Positions 1 to 8,300 of a stretch of DNA of 64,000 nucleotides are shown piece by piece. Source of the stretch: an uncultured Ruminococcus sp. (GTDB taxonomy: Bacteria > Bacillota > Clostridia > Oscillospirales > Ruminococcaceae); the NCBI GenBank assembly GCA_947624295.1, contig CANQJV010000001.1, positions 124,001 through 188,000 on the forward strand, read 5' to 3'. The stretch's first letter is position 1, and each line of letters opens with the position of its first letter. The notes beneath the pieces were generated by a model. That model was given only the letters and a program-made list of their open reading frames with translations, searched no databases and had not been told where the DNA came from. The position numbers were made by a program, and so were the translations under genes.

Positions 1-189
1 TCGGACTGGTTCAGAAAAGCCCTGACAGTATCCTGTGTACTGAGTGCGATATATATTATCTTATGCATATATTCATATATAATGTACAAACGCAACGAAA
101 GACCGATAAAGCCGTTATATTTAACGCCTGACCCGAAGAAAATCAAGAAATCAGATAACAAAAAGAAATCTAAAAAACGCAAGAAATGA
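1..189 (+). CDS. C-terminal fragment of a membrane protein with a Lys-rich tail
   Basis: The frame is open from the first base and stops at TGA 187-189, so only the last 62 residues are present. They contain one hydrophobic segment (about residues 8-30, rich in I, L, Y and C) followed by a strongly basic cytoplasmic tail ending in KKSKKRKK. No domain can be named from this piece. The gene is cut by the window edge; it lies on the same strand as the rnf genes but is separated from them by a hairpin and about 100 bp. Confidence 0.6.
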   Translation, partial: SDWFRKALTVSCVLSAIYIILCIYSYIMYKRNERPIKPLYLTPDPKKIKKSDNKKKSKKRKK

Positions 190-212
190 ACTTTTGTATG
201 AAAATAAGCCGA

Positions 213-249
213 GCAGGAAAAAATATACAGGCTTTGCGTTTTTTCCTGC
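213..249 (+). terminator. Hairpin between the partial gene and rnfC
   Basis: An 11-bp perfect inverted repeat, GCAGGAAAAAA (213-223) with TTTTTTCCTGC (239-249), encloses a 15-nt loop. There is no T-run directly after the stem, so termination is uncertain. The rest of 190-296 is AT-rich and holds the direct repeat GCAAGTAATA (253-262, 267-276). Confidence 0.35.
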
Positions 250-296
250 CCCGCAAGTAATATTTTGCAAGTAATAATTTATTAGAGGTGAAACTA

Positions 297-1571
297 TTGA
301 AAAAACTCAACGGTATTAAGTTAAAACACCGCAAGCATACGCAGGATTGCAAAACTATTGATATGCCGATTCCCGAAAAAATAACTCTACCTATGGCAAT
401 GAATATGGGTGCGCCGTGTACTCCTACGGTGAAAAAGGGTGACAAGGTTCTGGTCGGCGATAAAATAGGCGATTGCAGTGCTGAATTTAGTGTGCCTGTA
501 CATAGCGGTGTATCGGGTGAAGTCACTGCTGTAAGCGACTATATCGGTGCAAATGGCAAAGTATGCAAGGCGGTTGAAATCACATCGGATGGCGAACAAG
601 AGTTAGCTGAACTCCGTCCGCCTGTAATCACTGATAAAGCAAGCCTTATTTCAGCGGTAAGGCAGTCGGGCTTGTGTGGATTAGGCGGTGCAGGATTCCC
701 TACGCATATCAAGCTAAATCCGAAAACTCACGTAGATACGCTGATTATCAACGGTGCGGAGTGTGAGCCATATATTACAGCCGACTACAGGGAAATGCTT
801 GAAAATACAGAAGATGTGCTTGAGGGAATACGTTTAGTGAAAGATATGCTTGAAATCAAGTACGCCAAAATAGCAGTTGAGGCGAATAAACCGCTTGCAA
901 TTGAGAAATTCACTGAAATGGCTGAAAGTGACGATACAATTGACATAGTGACATTGCCGTCACTTTATCCGCAAGGTGCGGAGAAAGTCATAATATATAA
1001 CTCAACAGGGCGGATAGTTCAGGAAGGTCAATTGCCGTCAGATGTGGGAGTTATGGTGGTGAACATTTCTACAATCGCCTATATATACCGCTATATCAGG
1101 ACGGGAATGCCGTTGGTTACGAGGAGAGTTACAGTAGACGGCAATGCAGTGAAGTTACCGCAGAATGTCAGTGCAGTTATAGGCACACCTGTAGTTGATT
1201 TGCTGAAATTCTGTAACACAAGGCTTGATGCAGTGAAGAAAGTAATTTCAGGCGGAATGATGATGGGAATGTGCATACCTGACGTGAATATGCCCATAAC
1301 TAAAACTACAAATGCGCTGTTAGCGTTCAGCAGGTACGATGACAGAGCCACATCAGCTTGTATACGATGCGGACGATGTGTGAGAGCGTGTCCTATAGGT
1401 TTAATGCCTGCCGAAATAGAAAGGGCGTATAAGGTGCGTAATATCGAGGAATTGAAAGCGTTGAAAGTGACGATGTGTATGAATTGCGGAAGCTGTACAT
1501 ATGTATGTCCTGCCAACAGGAAATTAGCTGAAACAAATCAGTTAGCTAAAACTCTTATTCCCCGAAACTGA
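297..1571 (+). CDS. rnfC: Rnf complex subunit RnfC (NADH-binding, Fe-S)
   Basis: RnfC is the peripheral subunit of the membrane Rnf complex that exchanges electrons between NADH and ferredoxin while pumping Na+ or H+. The glycine-rich GLGGAGFPTHIKL segment (about residue 127) is the NADH/FMN-binding region. Two ferredoxin-type clusters follow, CIRCGRCVRACP (about 354-365) and CMNCGSCTYVCP (about 394-405), each CxxCxxCxxxCP. I place the start at TTG 297 because AGAGGTG (284-290) sits at proper spacing before it. The upstream in-frame GTG at 288 is itself part of that ribosome site. This gives 424 residues, near the usual size of compact clostridial RnfC. First gene of rnfCDGEAB. Confidence 0.95.
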   Translation: MKKLNGIKLKHRKHTQDCKTIDMPIPEKITLPMAMNMGAPCTPTVKKGDKVLVGDKIGDCSAEFSVPVHSGVSGEVTAVSDYIGANGKVCKAVEITSDGEQELAELRPPVITDKASLISAVRQSGLCGLGGAGFPTHIKLNPKTHVDTLIINGAECEPYITADYREMLENTEDVLEGIRLVKDMLEIKYAKIAVEANKPLAIEKFTEMAESDDTIDIVTLPSLYPQGAEKVIIYNSTGRIVQEGQLPSDVGVMVVNISTIAYIYRYIRTGMPLVTRRVTVDGNAVKLPQNVSAVIGTPVVDLLKFCNTRLDAVKKVISGGMMMGMCIPDVNMPITKTTNALLAFSRYDDRATSACIRCGRCVRACPIGLMPAEIERAYKVRNIEELKALKVTMCMNCGSCTYVCPANRKLAETNQLAKTLIPRN

Positions 1572-1692
1572 AAGTTGCTGTTCAGGAAAAAATATATGTT
1601 CTGAATTTGCATAATCCGCAGAGTTATCTGCTTATCTAAACAAACTACAGTGCGAAACTGAAAATCATAATAGAGAGAGGTAATTTATATAA

Positions 1693-2634
1693 ATGAATAA
1701 ACTAATAGTATCACCTTCCCCACACGATGACAATTATCTCAAGACATCGGAAATAATGTTCAGCGTGTGTATGGCAATGTTGCCAGCGTTAGCAATGGGT
1801 TGCTGTATGTTCGGAGCGAACGCCCTTATAGTAACGCTTGTATGCGTTGGGAGTTGTGTTCTTTTCGAATATTTGTGCCGTAAACTGATGAAACGTGACA
1901 ACACTATCAGCGATTTATCGGCAGTAGTGACGGGAATGCTCCTTGCAATGAACTTACCGCCGACAATACCGTTATGGGTAGCAGTAATAGGCTCATTTGT
2001 AGCGATAGTCATAGTAAAACAATTGTTCGGAGGATTAGGGCAGAATTTCGCCAACCCTGCGATTACAGCGAGAATAGTGCTTATGGTGAGTTTCCCGACG
2101 TATATGACTACGTGGGTTAAACCGTTCTATTGGCATGATTTCGATGCAGTAGCAGGAGCAACGCCTTTAGCGATACCGCAGGGCGAACCTACACCCTCGT
2201 ATCTGGACTTATTTGTAGGGAACGTGAGTGGCTGTATAGGCGAAACAAGTGCGTTAGCGTTGACATTAGGCGGAATATTTCTGGTTATGCGGAAAATCAT
2301 CAATCCGGCAGCACCGATAGCGTTCATAGGAACAGTAGGGCTGTTATCGTTCATAGCGGGAATAGACCCACTCTATCAAATTTTGTCAGGAGGACTTTTC
2401 CTCGGAGCAATTTTCATGGCGACGGACTATGCTACTACGCCGATAACGACATCAGGCAAAGTGATATTCGGGGTAGGTTGCGGAATCATAACGTTTGTGA
2501 TAAGGCGGTTCGGTTCATTCCCTGAGGGAGTTTCGTTCTCGATACTGCTGATGAACGTTTTAACGCCGTACATAGAGCAACTCACCCGAACGAAAGTTTT
2601 CGGAGCAAAAGCAAAGGAGGCTGACGAAGAATGA
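1693..2634 (+). CDS. rnfD: Rnf complex subunit RnfD
   Basis: Integral membrane subunit (313 aa) of the Rnf ion-pumping complex, with many hydrophobic helices. The GATPLA motif near residue 154 is the site where FMN is covalently attached through the threonine in RnfD/NqrB proteins. A good ribosome site (GAGAGAGG) lies before ATG 1693. The 3' end overlaps rnfG by 4 bp (ATGA), typical of translational coupling. A 121-bp gap from rnfC contains no gene and no obvious terminator, so the six genes are probably one transcript. Confidence 0.96.
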   Translation: MNKLIVSPSPHDDNYLKTSEIMFSVCMAMLPALAMGCCMFGANALIVTLVCVGSCVLFEYLCRKLMKRDNTISDLSAVVTGMLLAMNLPPTIPLWVAVIGSFVAIVIVKQLFGGLGQNFANPAITARIVLMVSFPTYMTTWVKPFYWHDFDAVAGATPLAIPQGEPTPSYLDLFVGNVSGCIGETSALALTLGGIFLVMRKIINPAAPIAFIGTVGLLSFIAGIDPLYQILSGGLFLGAIFMATDYATTPITTSGKVIFGVGCGIITFVIRRFGSFPEGVSFSILLMNVLTPYIEQLTRTKVFGAKAKEADEE

Positions 2635-3158
2635 GGGAGAATATTTTACCGTCAATAGTTTTAACAATTATCTGCGTAGTAGCCTCACTTCTGCTTGTAT
2701 TTGCGCACGAACTGACGAAAGGCAATATTGAAGAACAGCGACAGATTCGTTTCAACAAGAGTGTTCAGGCGATATTCGGGGAAACTGACAGCAAATTGCT
2801 TGATAACAATTTCGGAGAAGAATCGGTACAGGCGATAGCTGTAACAACAGACGGACGGACTGCAATACAAGTGACAGCGGACGGATATTCGAAAGGCGGA
2901 ATAAATATACTTGTTGGTATTGACGAAAGCGGAGCGATTTCGGGGATAGAATTTGTATCACTTGGTGAAACTCCGGGGTTAGGCTCGAAAGTACGAGATA
3001 ATGCTGATTTCAGGGAGCAGTTCTACGGAGCGACTGAAACAGATGTTCCGCTTGACACTATCAGCGGAGCGACATTTTCCTCGAAAGGTATGAAGTCAGC
3101 AGTTGATACAGCGATGAGGGTTTACACTGAAAATAAGGAGATGATATTGAATGGCTAA
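2631..3158 (+). CDS. rnfG: Rnf complex subunit RnfG (covalent flavin)
   Basis: RnfG (175 aa) has one N-terminal membrane segment (about residues 7-25) and an extracytoplasmic FMN-binding domain. The SGAT motif in TISGATFSSKGM (about 143-154) carries the threonine that is flavinylated in RnfG/NqrC. The gene overlaps rnfD by 4 bp and rnfE by 8 bp. Flavinylation requires an ApbE transferase, which is not in this window. Confidence 0.95.
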   Translation: MRENILPSIVLTIICVVASLLLVFAHELTKGNIEEQRQIRFNKSVQAIFGETDSKLLDNNFGEESVQAIAVTTDGRTAIQVTADGYSKGGINILVGIDESGAISGIEFVSLGETPGLGSKVRDNADFREQFYGATETDVPLDTISGATFSSKGMKSAVDTAMRVYTENKEMILNG

Positions 3159-3837
3159 TAAACTTGTAAAAGAGTTAACAAAAGGCGTTGTGAAAGAGAA
3201 TCCTACACTTGTAATGTTGCTTGGAATGTGCCCGACATTAGCCGTAACAACGCAGGCATTGAACGGAATAGTAATGGGACTTGCAACGACATTTGTGTTG
3301 TTAGGTTCTAACATAGTGGTATCAGCTCTCCGTAAAGTAATCCCCGATAAAGTGCGAATCCCTGCATTTATCGTAATCATAGCGAGTTTTGTAACGGTCA
3401 TAGGCTTTTTACTGGAAGGTTTTGCGCCGTCGCTTTATGACAGTTTAGGGATATATCTGACGCTCATCACGGTTAACTGTATAATTTTCGGGCGTGCGGA
3501 GATGTTCGCCAGCAAAAACAATGTACTTTATTCAGCGTGCGATGCTATCGGAATGGGAATAGGATTCACGTTAGCACTGTTCATAATGGGTTCAGTGCGT
3601 GAGATACTTGGTTCAGGGAAATGGCTTGATATGGAAATACCCGTAATCAGCGACAATCCGATGTTACTTTTCATAATGCCGGCAGGAGGATTTTTCACTT
3701 TGGGAGTAATCATAGCAATGGTGAACAAATTCGCCAACAGGAAACCTCCGCAGGAAATAGAGTGCGGTAATTGCGAGAATTGCACGAATTGTGCGAAATC
3801 AGGCGAATGCGATAAAGAAAAGGAGGAGAACAAATGA
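3151..3837 (+). CDS. rnfE: Rnf complex subunit RnfE with Cys-rich C-terminal tail
   Basis: Integral membrane subunit homologous to RnfA, with about six helices and the conserved LITVNC segment. The core matches RsxE/RnfE well. Unusual is the C-terminus: after the last helix about 25 residues contain five cysteines spaced C-x2-C-x2-C-x2-C-x5-C, ending in a charged KEKEENK tail. Many RnfE proteins stop near 200-210 residues; this one has 228. The tail could bind an extra Fe-S cluster or metal, which is inference. ATGA overlap with rnfA. Confidence 0.95.
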   Translation: MANKLVKELTKGVVKENPTLVMLLGMCPTLAVTTQALNGIVMGLATTFVLLGSNIVVSALRKVIPDKVRIPAFIVIIASFVTVIGFLLEGFAPSLYDSLGIYLTLITVNCIIFGRAEMFASKNNVLYSACDAIGMGIGFTLALFIMGSVREILGSGKWLDMEIPVISDNPMLLFIMPAGGFFTLGVIIAMVNKFANRKPPQEIECGNCENCTNCAKSGECDKEKEENK

Positions 3838-4412
3838 AAACTTTAGGTATAATTTTACTTTCAGCGATGTTGACTGATAACTTTGTTCTCTCTAAATTTA
3901 TGGGAATATGCCCATTTTTAGGCGTTTCTAAGAAGTTAGACAGTGCTACGGGAATGGGGATAGCAGTAACTTTTGTAATGATTTGCGCAACTATAGTAAC
4001 GTACCCGATTCACCACGGAATACTTGTCCCGAACGGTCTGGAATATTTTGATACAGTTGTATTTATACTTGTTATAGCACTTTTCGTGCAATTAGTGGAG
4101 ACAGCTCTCAAGAAACTTGTTCCGTCACTGTATAAGTCGTTGGGAGTATATTTACCGCTGATTACCACTAACTGCGCAGTATTAGGCGTGACAGTGCTGA
4201 ACATTGATAATAACTACACATTTTTGCAGTCGATAGTGAACGCATTAGGCGGAGGATTGGGCTTTATGCTTGCGCTTGTGATATTTTCGGGAGTACGCAA
4301 GAAACTTGAATATGCAGATATTCCTGAAACTTTCAAGGGAGTACCGGCAACACTTATAGCTGCATCAATAGTTTCAGTAAGTTTTATGGGATTTTCGGGA
4401 CTTTTCAACTAA
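3834..4412 (+). CDS. rnfA: Rnf complex subunit RnfA
   Basis: Highly hydrophobic 192-residue protein with about six transmembrane helices. The segments DNFVLSKFMGICPFLGVSKK and LITTNCAVLG are typical of RnfA/NqrE. RnfA and RnfE form an inverted-topology pair in the membrane with a shared iron centre at their interface in structurally studied Rnf/Nqr complexes. Length is standard. It overlaps rnfE by 4 bp and is followed 15 bp later by rnfB with an AAGGAG ribosome site. Confidence 0.97.
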   Translation: MKTLGIILLSAMLTDNFVLSKFMGICPFLGVSKKLDSATGMGIAVTFVMICATIVTYPIHHGILVPNGLEYFDTVVFILVIALFVQLVETALKKLVPSLYKSLGVYLPLITTNCAVLGVTVLNIDNNYTFLQSIVNALGGGLGFMLALVIFSGVRKKLEYADIPETFKGVPATLIAASIVSVSFMGFSGLFN

Positions 4413-4427
4413 AAGGAGTGATTAACG

Positions 4428-5207
4428 ATGACATATGTTGTTCCGGTGATTATACTGGGAGTGTGCGGACTGCTTGCAGGGGTACTGCTGACAATCGCCT
4501 CGAAACTGTTTTATGTTGCGGTTGACGAGCGTATAGAGCGTATAGGCGAAGCTCTGCCACAAGCGAATTGCGGAGCGTGTGGGTATGCAGGTTGTGCGGA
4601 TTACGCTGATGCCATTGTGAACAGCAACGCTCCGACTAACTTATGCCGTCCCGGAGGAGCTGATTCCGCTAAGAAAATAGCTGAAATTTTAGGTACGGCA
4701 GCAGCAGAAGTGATACCGATGACAGCTGTAGTCCACTGTAACGGCGACTGCAATGCTACAGAACAACAGTTCGATTTTGACGGAGTGCAGTCCTGTAAAG
4801 CAGTCAAGCGGTTCTACGGCGGAAACGGTGCTTGTAAATACGGGTGTATAGGTTTAGGTGACTGCGTGAGCGTGTGCGAGTACAATGCTATTACAATCAG
4901 CGATAATTTAGCGAAAATCAATCCTGCGATGTGTCAGGCTTGCGGACAGTGCGTAAATGCCTGCCCTAATAATTTGATTTCGATAAAGCCGAAAGCTAAA
5001 AAAATTGACGTATTGTGTTCATCGGGAGATAACGGTAAAGCGACAAAAGCGGTTTGCAGTAATGGCTGTATCGGGTGTAAGATTTGCGAGAAAAAGTGTC
5101 CTGTCGGAGCCATAAAAGTTGAGCAATTCCACGCTGTTATAGACTATGATAAATGTACTTCGTGCGGGCAATGCAAGTCAGCTTGTCCCGTGAAAGCAAT
5201 CCACTGA
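4428..5207 (+). CDS. rnfB: Rnf complex subunit RnfB (polyferredoxin)
   Basis: RnfB passes electrons between ferredoxin and the membrane part of the complex. It has one N-terminal transmembrane helix (about residues 4-25), then the CGACGYAGC [4Fe-4S] motif (about 48-56). After that come ferredoxin-like Cys clusters: CQACGQCVNACP, CIGCKICEKKCP and CTSCGQCKSACP, plus a partial cluster around CKYGCIGLGDCVSVC. The 259-residue length fits clostridial RnfB. Last gene of the rnf operon; a strong terminator follows after about 30 bp. Confidence 0.96.
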   Translation: MTYVVPVIILGVCGLLAGVLLTIASKLFYVAVDERIERIGEALPQANCGACGYAGCADYADAIVNSNAPTNLCRPGGADSAKKIAEILGTAAAEVIPMTAVVHCNGDCNATEQQFDFDGVQSCKAVKRFYGGNGACKYGCIGLGDCVSVCEYNAITISDNLAKINPAMCQACGQCVNACPNNLISIKPKAKKIDVLCSSGDNGKATKAVCSNGCIGCKICEKKCPVGAIKVEQFHAVIDYDKCTSCGQCKSACPVKAIH

Positions 5208-5238
5208 GTGCAGAGTTATCTGTTTCAGTAAAATAATT

Positions 5239-5266
5239 AAGAGGGCATTTTGAACGCCCTCTTTTT
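5239..5266 (+). terminator. Rho-independent terminator after rnfB
   Basis: AAGAGGGC (5239-5246) pairs with GCCCTCTT (5256-5263) across a 9-nt loop and runs into a T-tract. It sits between the convergent rnf operon and gltX and probably closes the rnf transcript. Confidence 0.9.
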
Positions 5267-5308
5267 GTTTTATATTGCACAAATATATTCTTTTACAGCA
5301 AGTAAAAT

Positions 5309-6733
5309 TCATACAAGTTCACTAATTGCAAGTTTCAGTCTTTCAATTGATTCGCCTTTGCCGAAAACTTCCATAAGTTCGGTAGCTCCGCCGGGAGTAA
5401 CAGCCTGCCTGCCTATAGCGATTCTCACCGCCCACATTACTGCTCCTGCTTTTTTCCCGTGAGATACAGCGTACTCTTTCAGCACGGCGAAAAGCGTGTC
5501 ATTGCTCCAATCTTCGGCAGATTCCAGCAACGGGAGGACTTCCGTAAGTATTTCACGGCAAATTTCGGGAGTAGTTTTATTTTTCTTGTTGGTGTACAAA
5601 TCTGTTGACATAGGCGGACGAGTTGTGACGAATTGTATTTGTTCAGGTATTTCCCCGAAATACGAGATTCTTGTGTGGAGAAGTTCAGCGAGTTTTGTTT
5701 TGTTGATATAATCTGCACAAAGTTCATCAAGTACAGGCAATGCTTTTTGTTGATACTGGTCAACGGGCATTTTCTTGATGTACTCCGAATTAAACCACTT
5801 CAGTTTCTCGTAATCGAAAACAGCAGGAGATTTACTCAATCCCTCGATAGAAAATTCTGTTTTGAGTTCGTCCATTGTGAAAAATTCCTGATTGGTATTT
5901 TTCGGGCACCAGCCTAAAAGAGCAATATAATTAACAATAGCTTCAGGGAGATAGCCGTCCCGCACTAAATCCTGAAAACTTACTGCGCCATGTCTTTTGG
6001 CGAGTTTAGAAATATTCCCGTTCTCATCTTTGCCCATTAACAGCGGTAAATGCACATATGTTGGTCTTTCCCAGCCGAAAGCGTCATAAAGCAGGCAATA
6101 TTTCGGGGTTGAAGTAAGGTACTCGTTACCACGGACAACGTGCGTAACGCCCATAAGATAGTCGTCAACGACGTGGCAAAAGTTATATGTCGGGAATCCG
6201 TCCGCCTTAATCATTATCTGGTCACGGAGTTCGGAATTATCAATCTCGACTTTCCCGTAAACAACGTCGTCATATGAAGTCGTACCTGTATCGGGCATTT
6301 TCTGGCGTATAACGTAAGGCTTACCCTCAGCAAGATTTTTAGCGATTTCATCGGGCGGTAAATTTCTGCAATGACCGTCATAACCGCCTATACCCTTATC
6401 ATTTTTCAAGGATTCAAGCCTTTCAGGCGTACAGAAACAGTAGTAAGCGTTACCGCTGTCAATGAGTTTCTGAGCGTACTCCTTGTAAATATCCAGTCTT
6501 TCGCTCTGAATATAGGGTTCGCCGTCGTACTCGATACCTGTAACTTTGAGTGTATCGAGAATCACATCAACAGCACCTTCCACAAGTCTGACTTGATCAG
6601 TATCCTCAATACGCAGGATAAATTTTCCGCCTTGCGACTTAGAAACAAGATATGAGTACAATGCTGTACGCAAATTGCCTATATGCATAAATCCTGTCGG
6701 GGACGGTGCGAATCTTGTAACAATATCTGCCAT
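5309..6733 (-). CDS. gltX: Glutamyl-tRNA synthetase
   Basis: Class I aminoacyl-tRNA synthetase that charges tRNA-Glu (and often tRNA-Gln in Firmicutes). The ATP-binding HIGH-type motif is FAPSPTGFMHIGN (residues 8-20) and the KMSKS-type loop is ISKLAKRHG (about residue 245). The third position of that loop is Ala where GluRS usually has Ser (KLSKR). The start is the second ATG (6733): GAGAGGT lies just before it, and the upstream ATG at 6748 overlaps that ribosome site. Length 474, normal. The upstream asparagine-synthetase-like gene ends 11 bp away. Confidence 0.95.
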   Translation of the reverse strand: MADIVTRFAPSPTGFMHIGNLRTALYSYLVSKSQGGKFILRIEDTDQVRLVEGAVDVILDTLKVTGIEYDGEPYIQSERLDIYKEYAQKLIDSGNAYYCFCTPERLESLKNDKGIGGYDGHCRNLPPDEIAKNLAEGKPYVIRQKMPDTGTTSYDDVVYGKVEIDNSELRDQIMIKADGFPTYNFCHVVDDYLMGVTHVVRGNEYLTSTPKYCLLYDAFGWERPTYVHLPLLMGKDENGNISKLAKRHGAVSFQDLVRDGYLPEAIVNYIALLGWCPKNTNQEFFTMDELKTEFSIEGLSKSPAVFDYEKLKWFNSEYIKKMPVDQYQQKALPVLDELCADYINKTKLAELLHTRISYFGEIPEQIQFVTTRPPMSTDLYTNKKNKTTPEICREILTEVLPLLESAEDWSNDTLFAVLKEYAVSHGKKAGAVMWAVRIAIGRQAVTPGGATELMEVFGKGESIERLKLAISELV

Positions 6734-6744
6734 AATTTTACCTC

Positions 6745-8277
6745 TCATCTTTTAACAAAATATTCCTCATACCACACAAGGAAAGTATATATAGTCCAGA
6801 TTTTCCGCCAATTATCGGAGTTACCGCTGATATAGTCGTTGAAAATCGCCTGTATTTCGTTGACATTGAAGAATTTTTCAGCTGATTCGCCGGAGAATTT
6901 AGCTTTCACATCAGCGTTATAGCGGTCATCAGCAAGCCATATTCTTATAGGCACTATAAAGCCCAATTTTTTACGGAAAGCCACTTCCTCAGGGAGGACT
7001 TTAGCGGCAGCCGTACGGAAAGCGACTTTGTTAGTTATATCATTTACTTTATATTCAGACGGCATACGGGATGCTATATCAAAAATACGTCTGTCAGTCA
7101 AAGGCATACGTATTTCAAGCCCAACGGCACGGCTCATTTTGTTGACATTCAGGTAAATATCGCCCTCAAGCCATATCTGTATATCAACATCGGACATTTT
7201 AGTCAGCGGGTCAAGCTCCTCGGTTTCATCGTAAATATATTTAACAAGGTCAATCAGCTGAACATCGGGGTTGTAATTTTTAAGAATACGCTGTTTTTCG
7301 TCCTCTTTCATAATATTGGTGTTGCCGACATAGAAATTCCGCAGATTATCGCCGTATTTTTGTGCATTGCGGTACATATTGTAACCGCCGAAAAATTCGT
7401 CAGCACCTTCCCCCGAAAAGCAGATTTTCGTATGTTCAGCCGTGGATTTACAGCCGATTGTGAACACTATTGCGGAAGCGTCCCCTAAAGGCTGTTCCAT
7501 ATTATACATAACATAAGGCACAATGTCAAAGTACATTTCAGGAGTTATCAGGCACCTGTTATTTTCACGCCCCAATATCTGAGCAGTTTCCCTTGCAAGA
7601 GGTGACTCGTCAAAACGTTCGTCATCGTAACCGCAGGAATCAGTGACTTTCACATCTGACATCGCAAGCACATATGAGGAATCAACTCCGCCCGAAAGAA
7701 ATGACTCCGCTGTTTCGCCGTCCTCTAAGACTTCGGGCATAATCTGCTGTATAGTGTTGTGGATTTCGTCAGCCCAATCATCAACAGTTTTGCTGTAATC
7801 AGGCTTGAAATCGGGTTTCCAGTAGCGTTCTACTGTAAGTTCACCGCCTTTGTATTCAAGCCAATGTCCCGGCATAAGTTTCTTCACGCCTTTGAAAAAT
7901 GTATCTTCGCCTGCAACGTAAGTCAGGGAGAGATAAATTTGCAGAATATCTGTATTTAGTTCCTTGACGAAACCGTTTTCAGCCATTATTTCACGAATTG
8001 TAGTACCGCAAAGTAACTTGTTGTCACTCGTCAGATAATAGTAGAACGGTACGGTTCCGAAGTGGTCACGGAGCGCAAATAATCCGCTGTCTGTCTGTAT
8101 ACAGAACGCAAACATACCGTACAAATGTTCTGCCATTGAGTGACCCCATTTTTCATATGCTTTCAGGATTATCTCCTGTTCACGCTGTTCTCTCGGGAGC
8201 GTGCAGTCTGTTTCAAGTTCATTGCAAAGGCTTTTCCAATTACGTATATGACCCTGATATTTCAAAATTTTCGTCAT
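6745..8277 (-). CDS. Asparagine synthetase B homologue lacking a functional glutaminase site
   Basis: The C-terminal two thirds is an AsnB synthetase domain with the ATP-pyrophosphatase loop SGGVDSS (about residue 195), EQPLGDASAI and SGEGADEFFGGY. The N-terminal class II amidotransferase domain is shortened and degenerate. It starts about 50 residues into the usual domain, so the Cys-1 nucleophile is absent. NGEIYN has become QGHIRN and the SDTE motif is REQE. No upstream extension is possible: gpsA ends 23 bp before, and AAGGAGTG gives this ATG a good ribosome site. It therefore probably uses free ammonia, or amidates another substrate. Overlaps the gltX upstream ATG. Confidence 0.85.
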   Translation of the reverse strand: MTKILKYQGHIRNWKSLCNELETDCTLPREQREQEIILKAYEKWGHSMAEHLYGMFAFCIQTDSGLFALRDHFGTVPFYYYLTSDNKLLCGTTIREIMAENGFVKELNTDILQIYLSLTYVAGEDTFFKGVKKLMPGHWLEYKGGELTVERYWKPDFKPDYSKTVDDWADEIHNTIQQIMPEVLEDGETAESFLSGGVDSSYVLAMSDVKVTDSCGYDDERFDESPLARETAQILGRENNRCLITPEMYFDIVPYVMYNMEQPLGDASAIVFTIGCKSTAEHTKICFSGEGADEFFGGYNMYRNAQKYGDNLRNFYVGNTNIMKEDEKQRILKNYNPDVQLIDLVKYIYDETEELDPLTKMSDVDIQIWLEGDIYLNVNKMSRAVGLEIRMPLTDRRIFDIASRMPSEYKVNDITNKVAFRTAAAKVLPEEVAFRKKLGFIVPIRIWLADDRYNADVKAKFSGESAEKFFNVNEIQAIFNDYISGNSDNWRKIWTIYTFLVWYEEYFVKR

Positions 8278-8300
8278 AAATTCACTCCTTATATAATATA

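Noticed and set aside
170-526. 118-codon minus-strand frame opposite rnfC
   Set aside because: It lies antisense over the rnfC start and the intergenic hairpin, with no ribosome site or family match.
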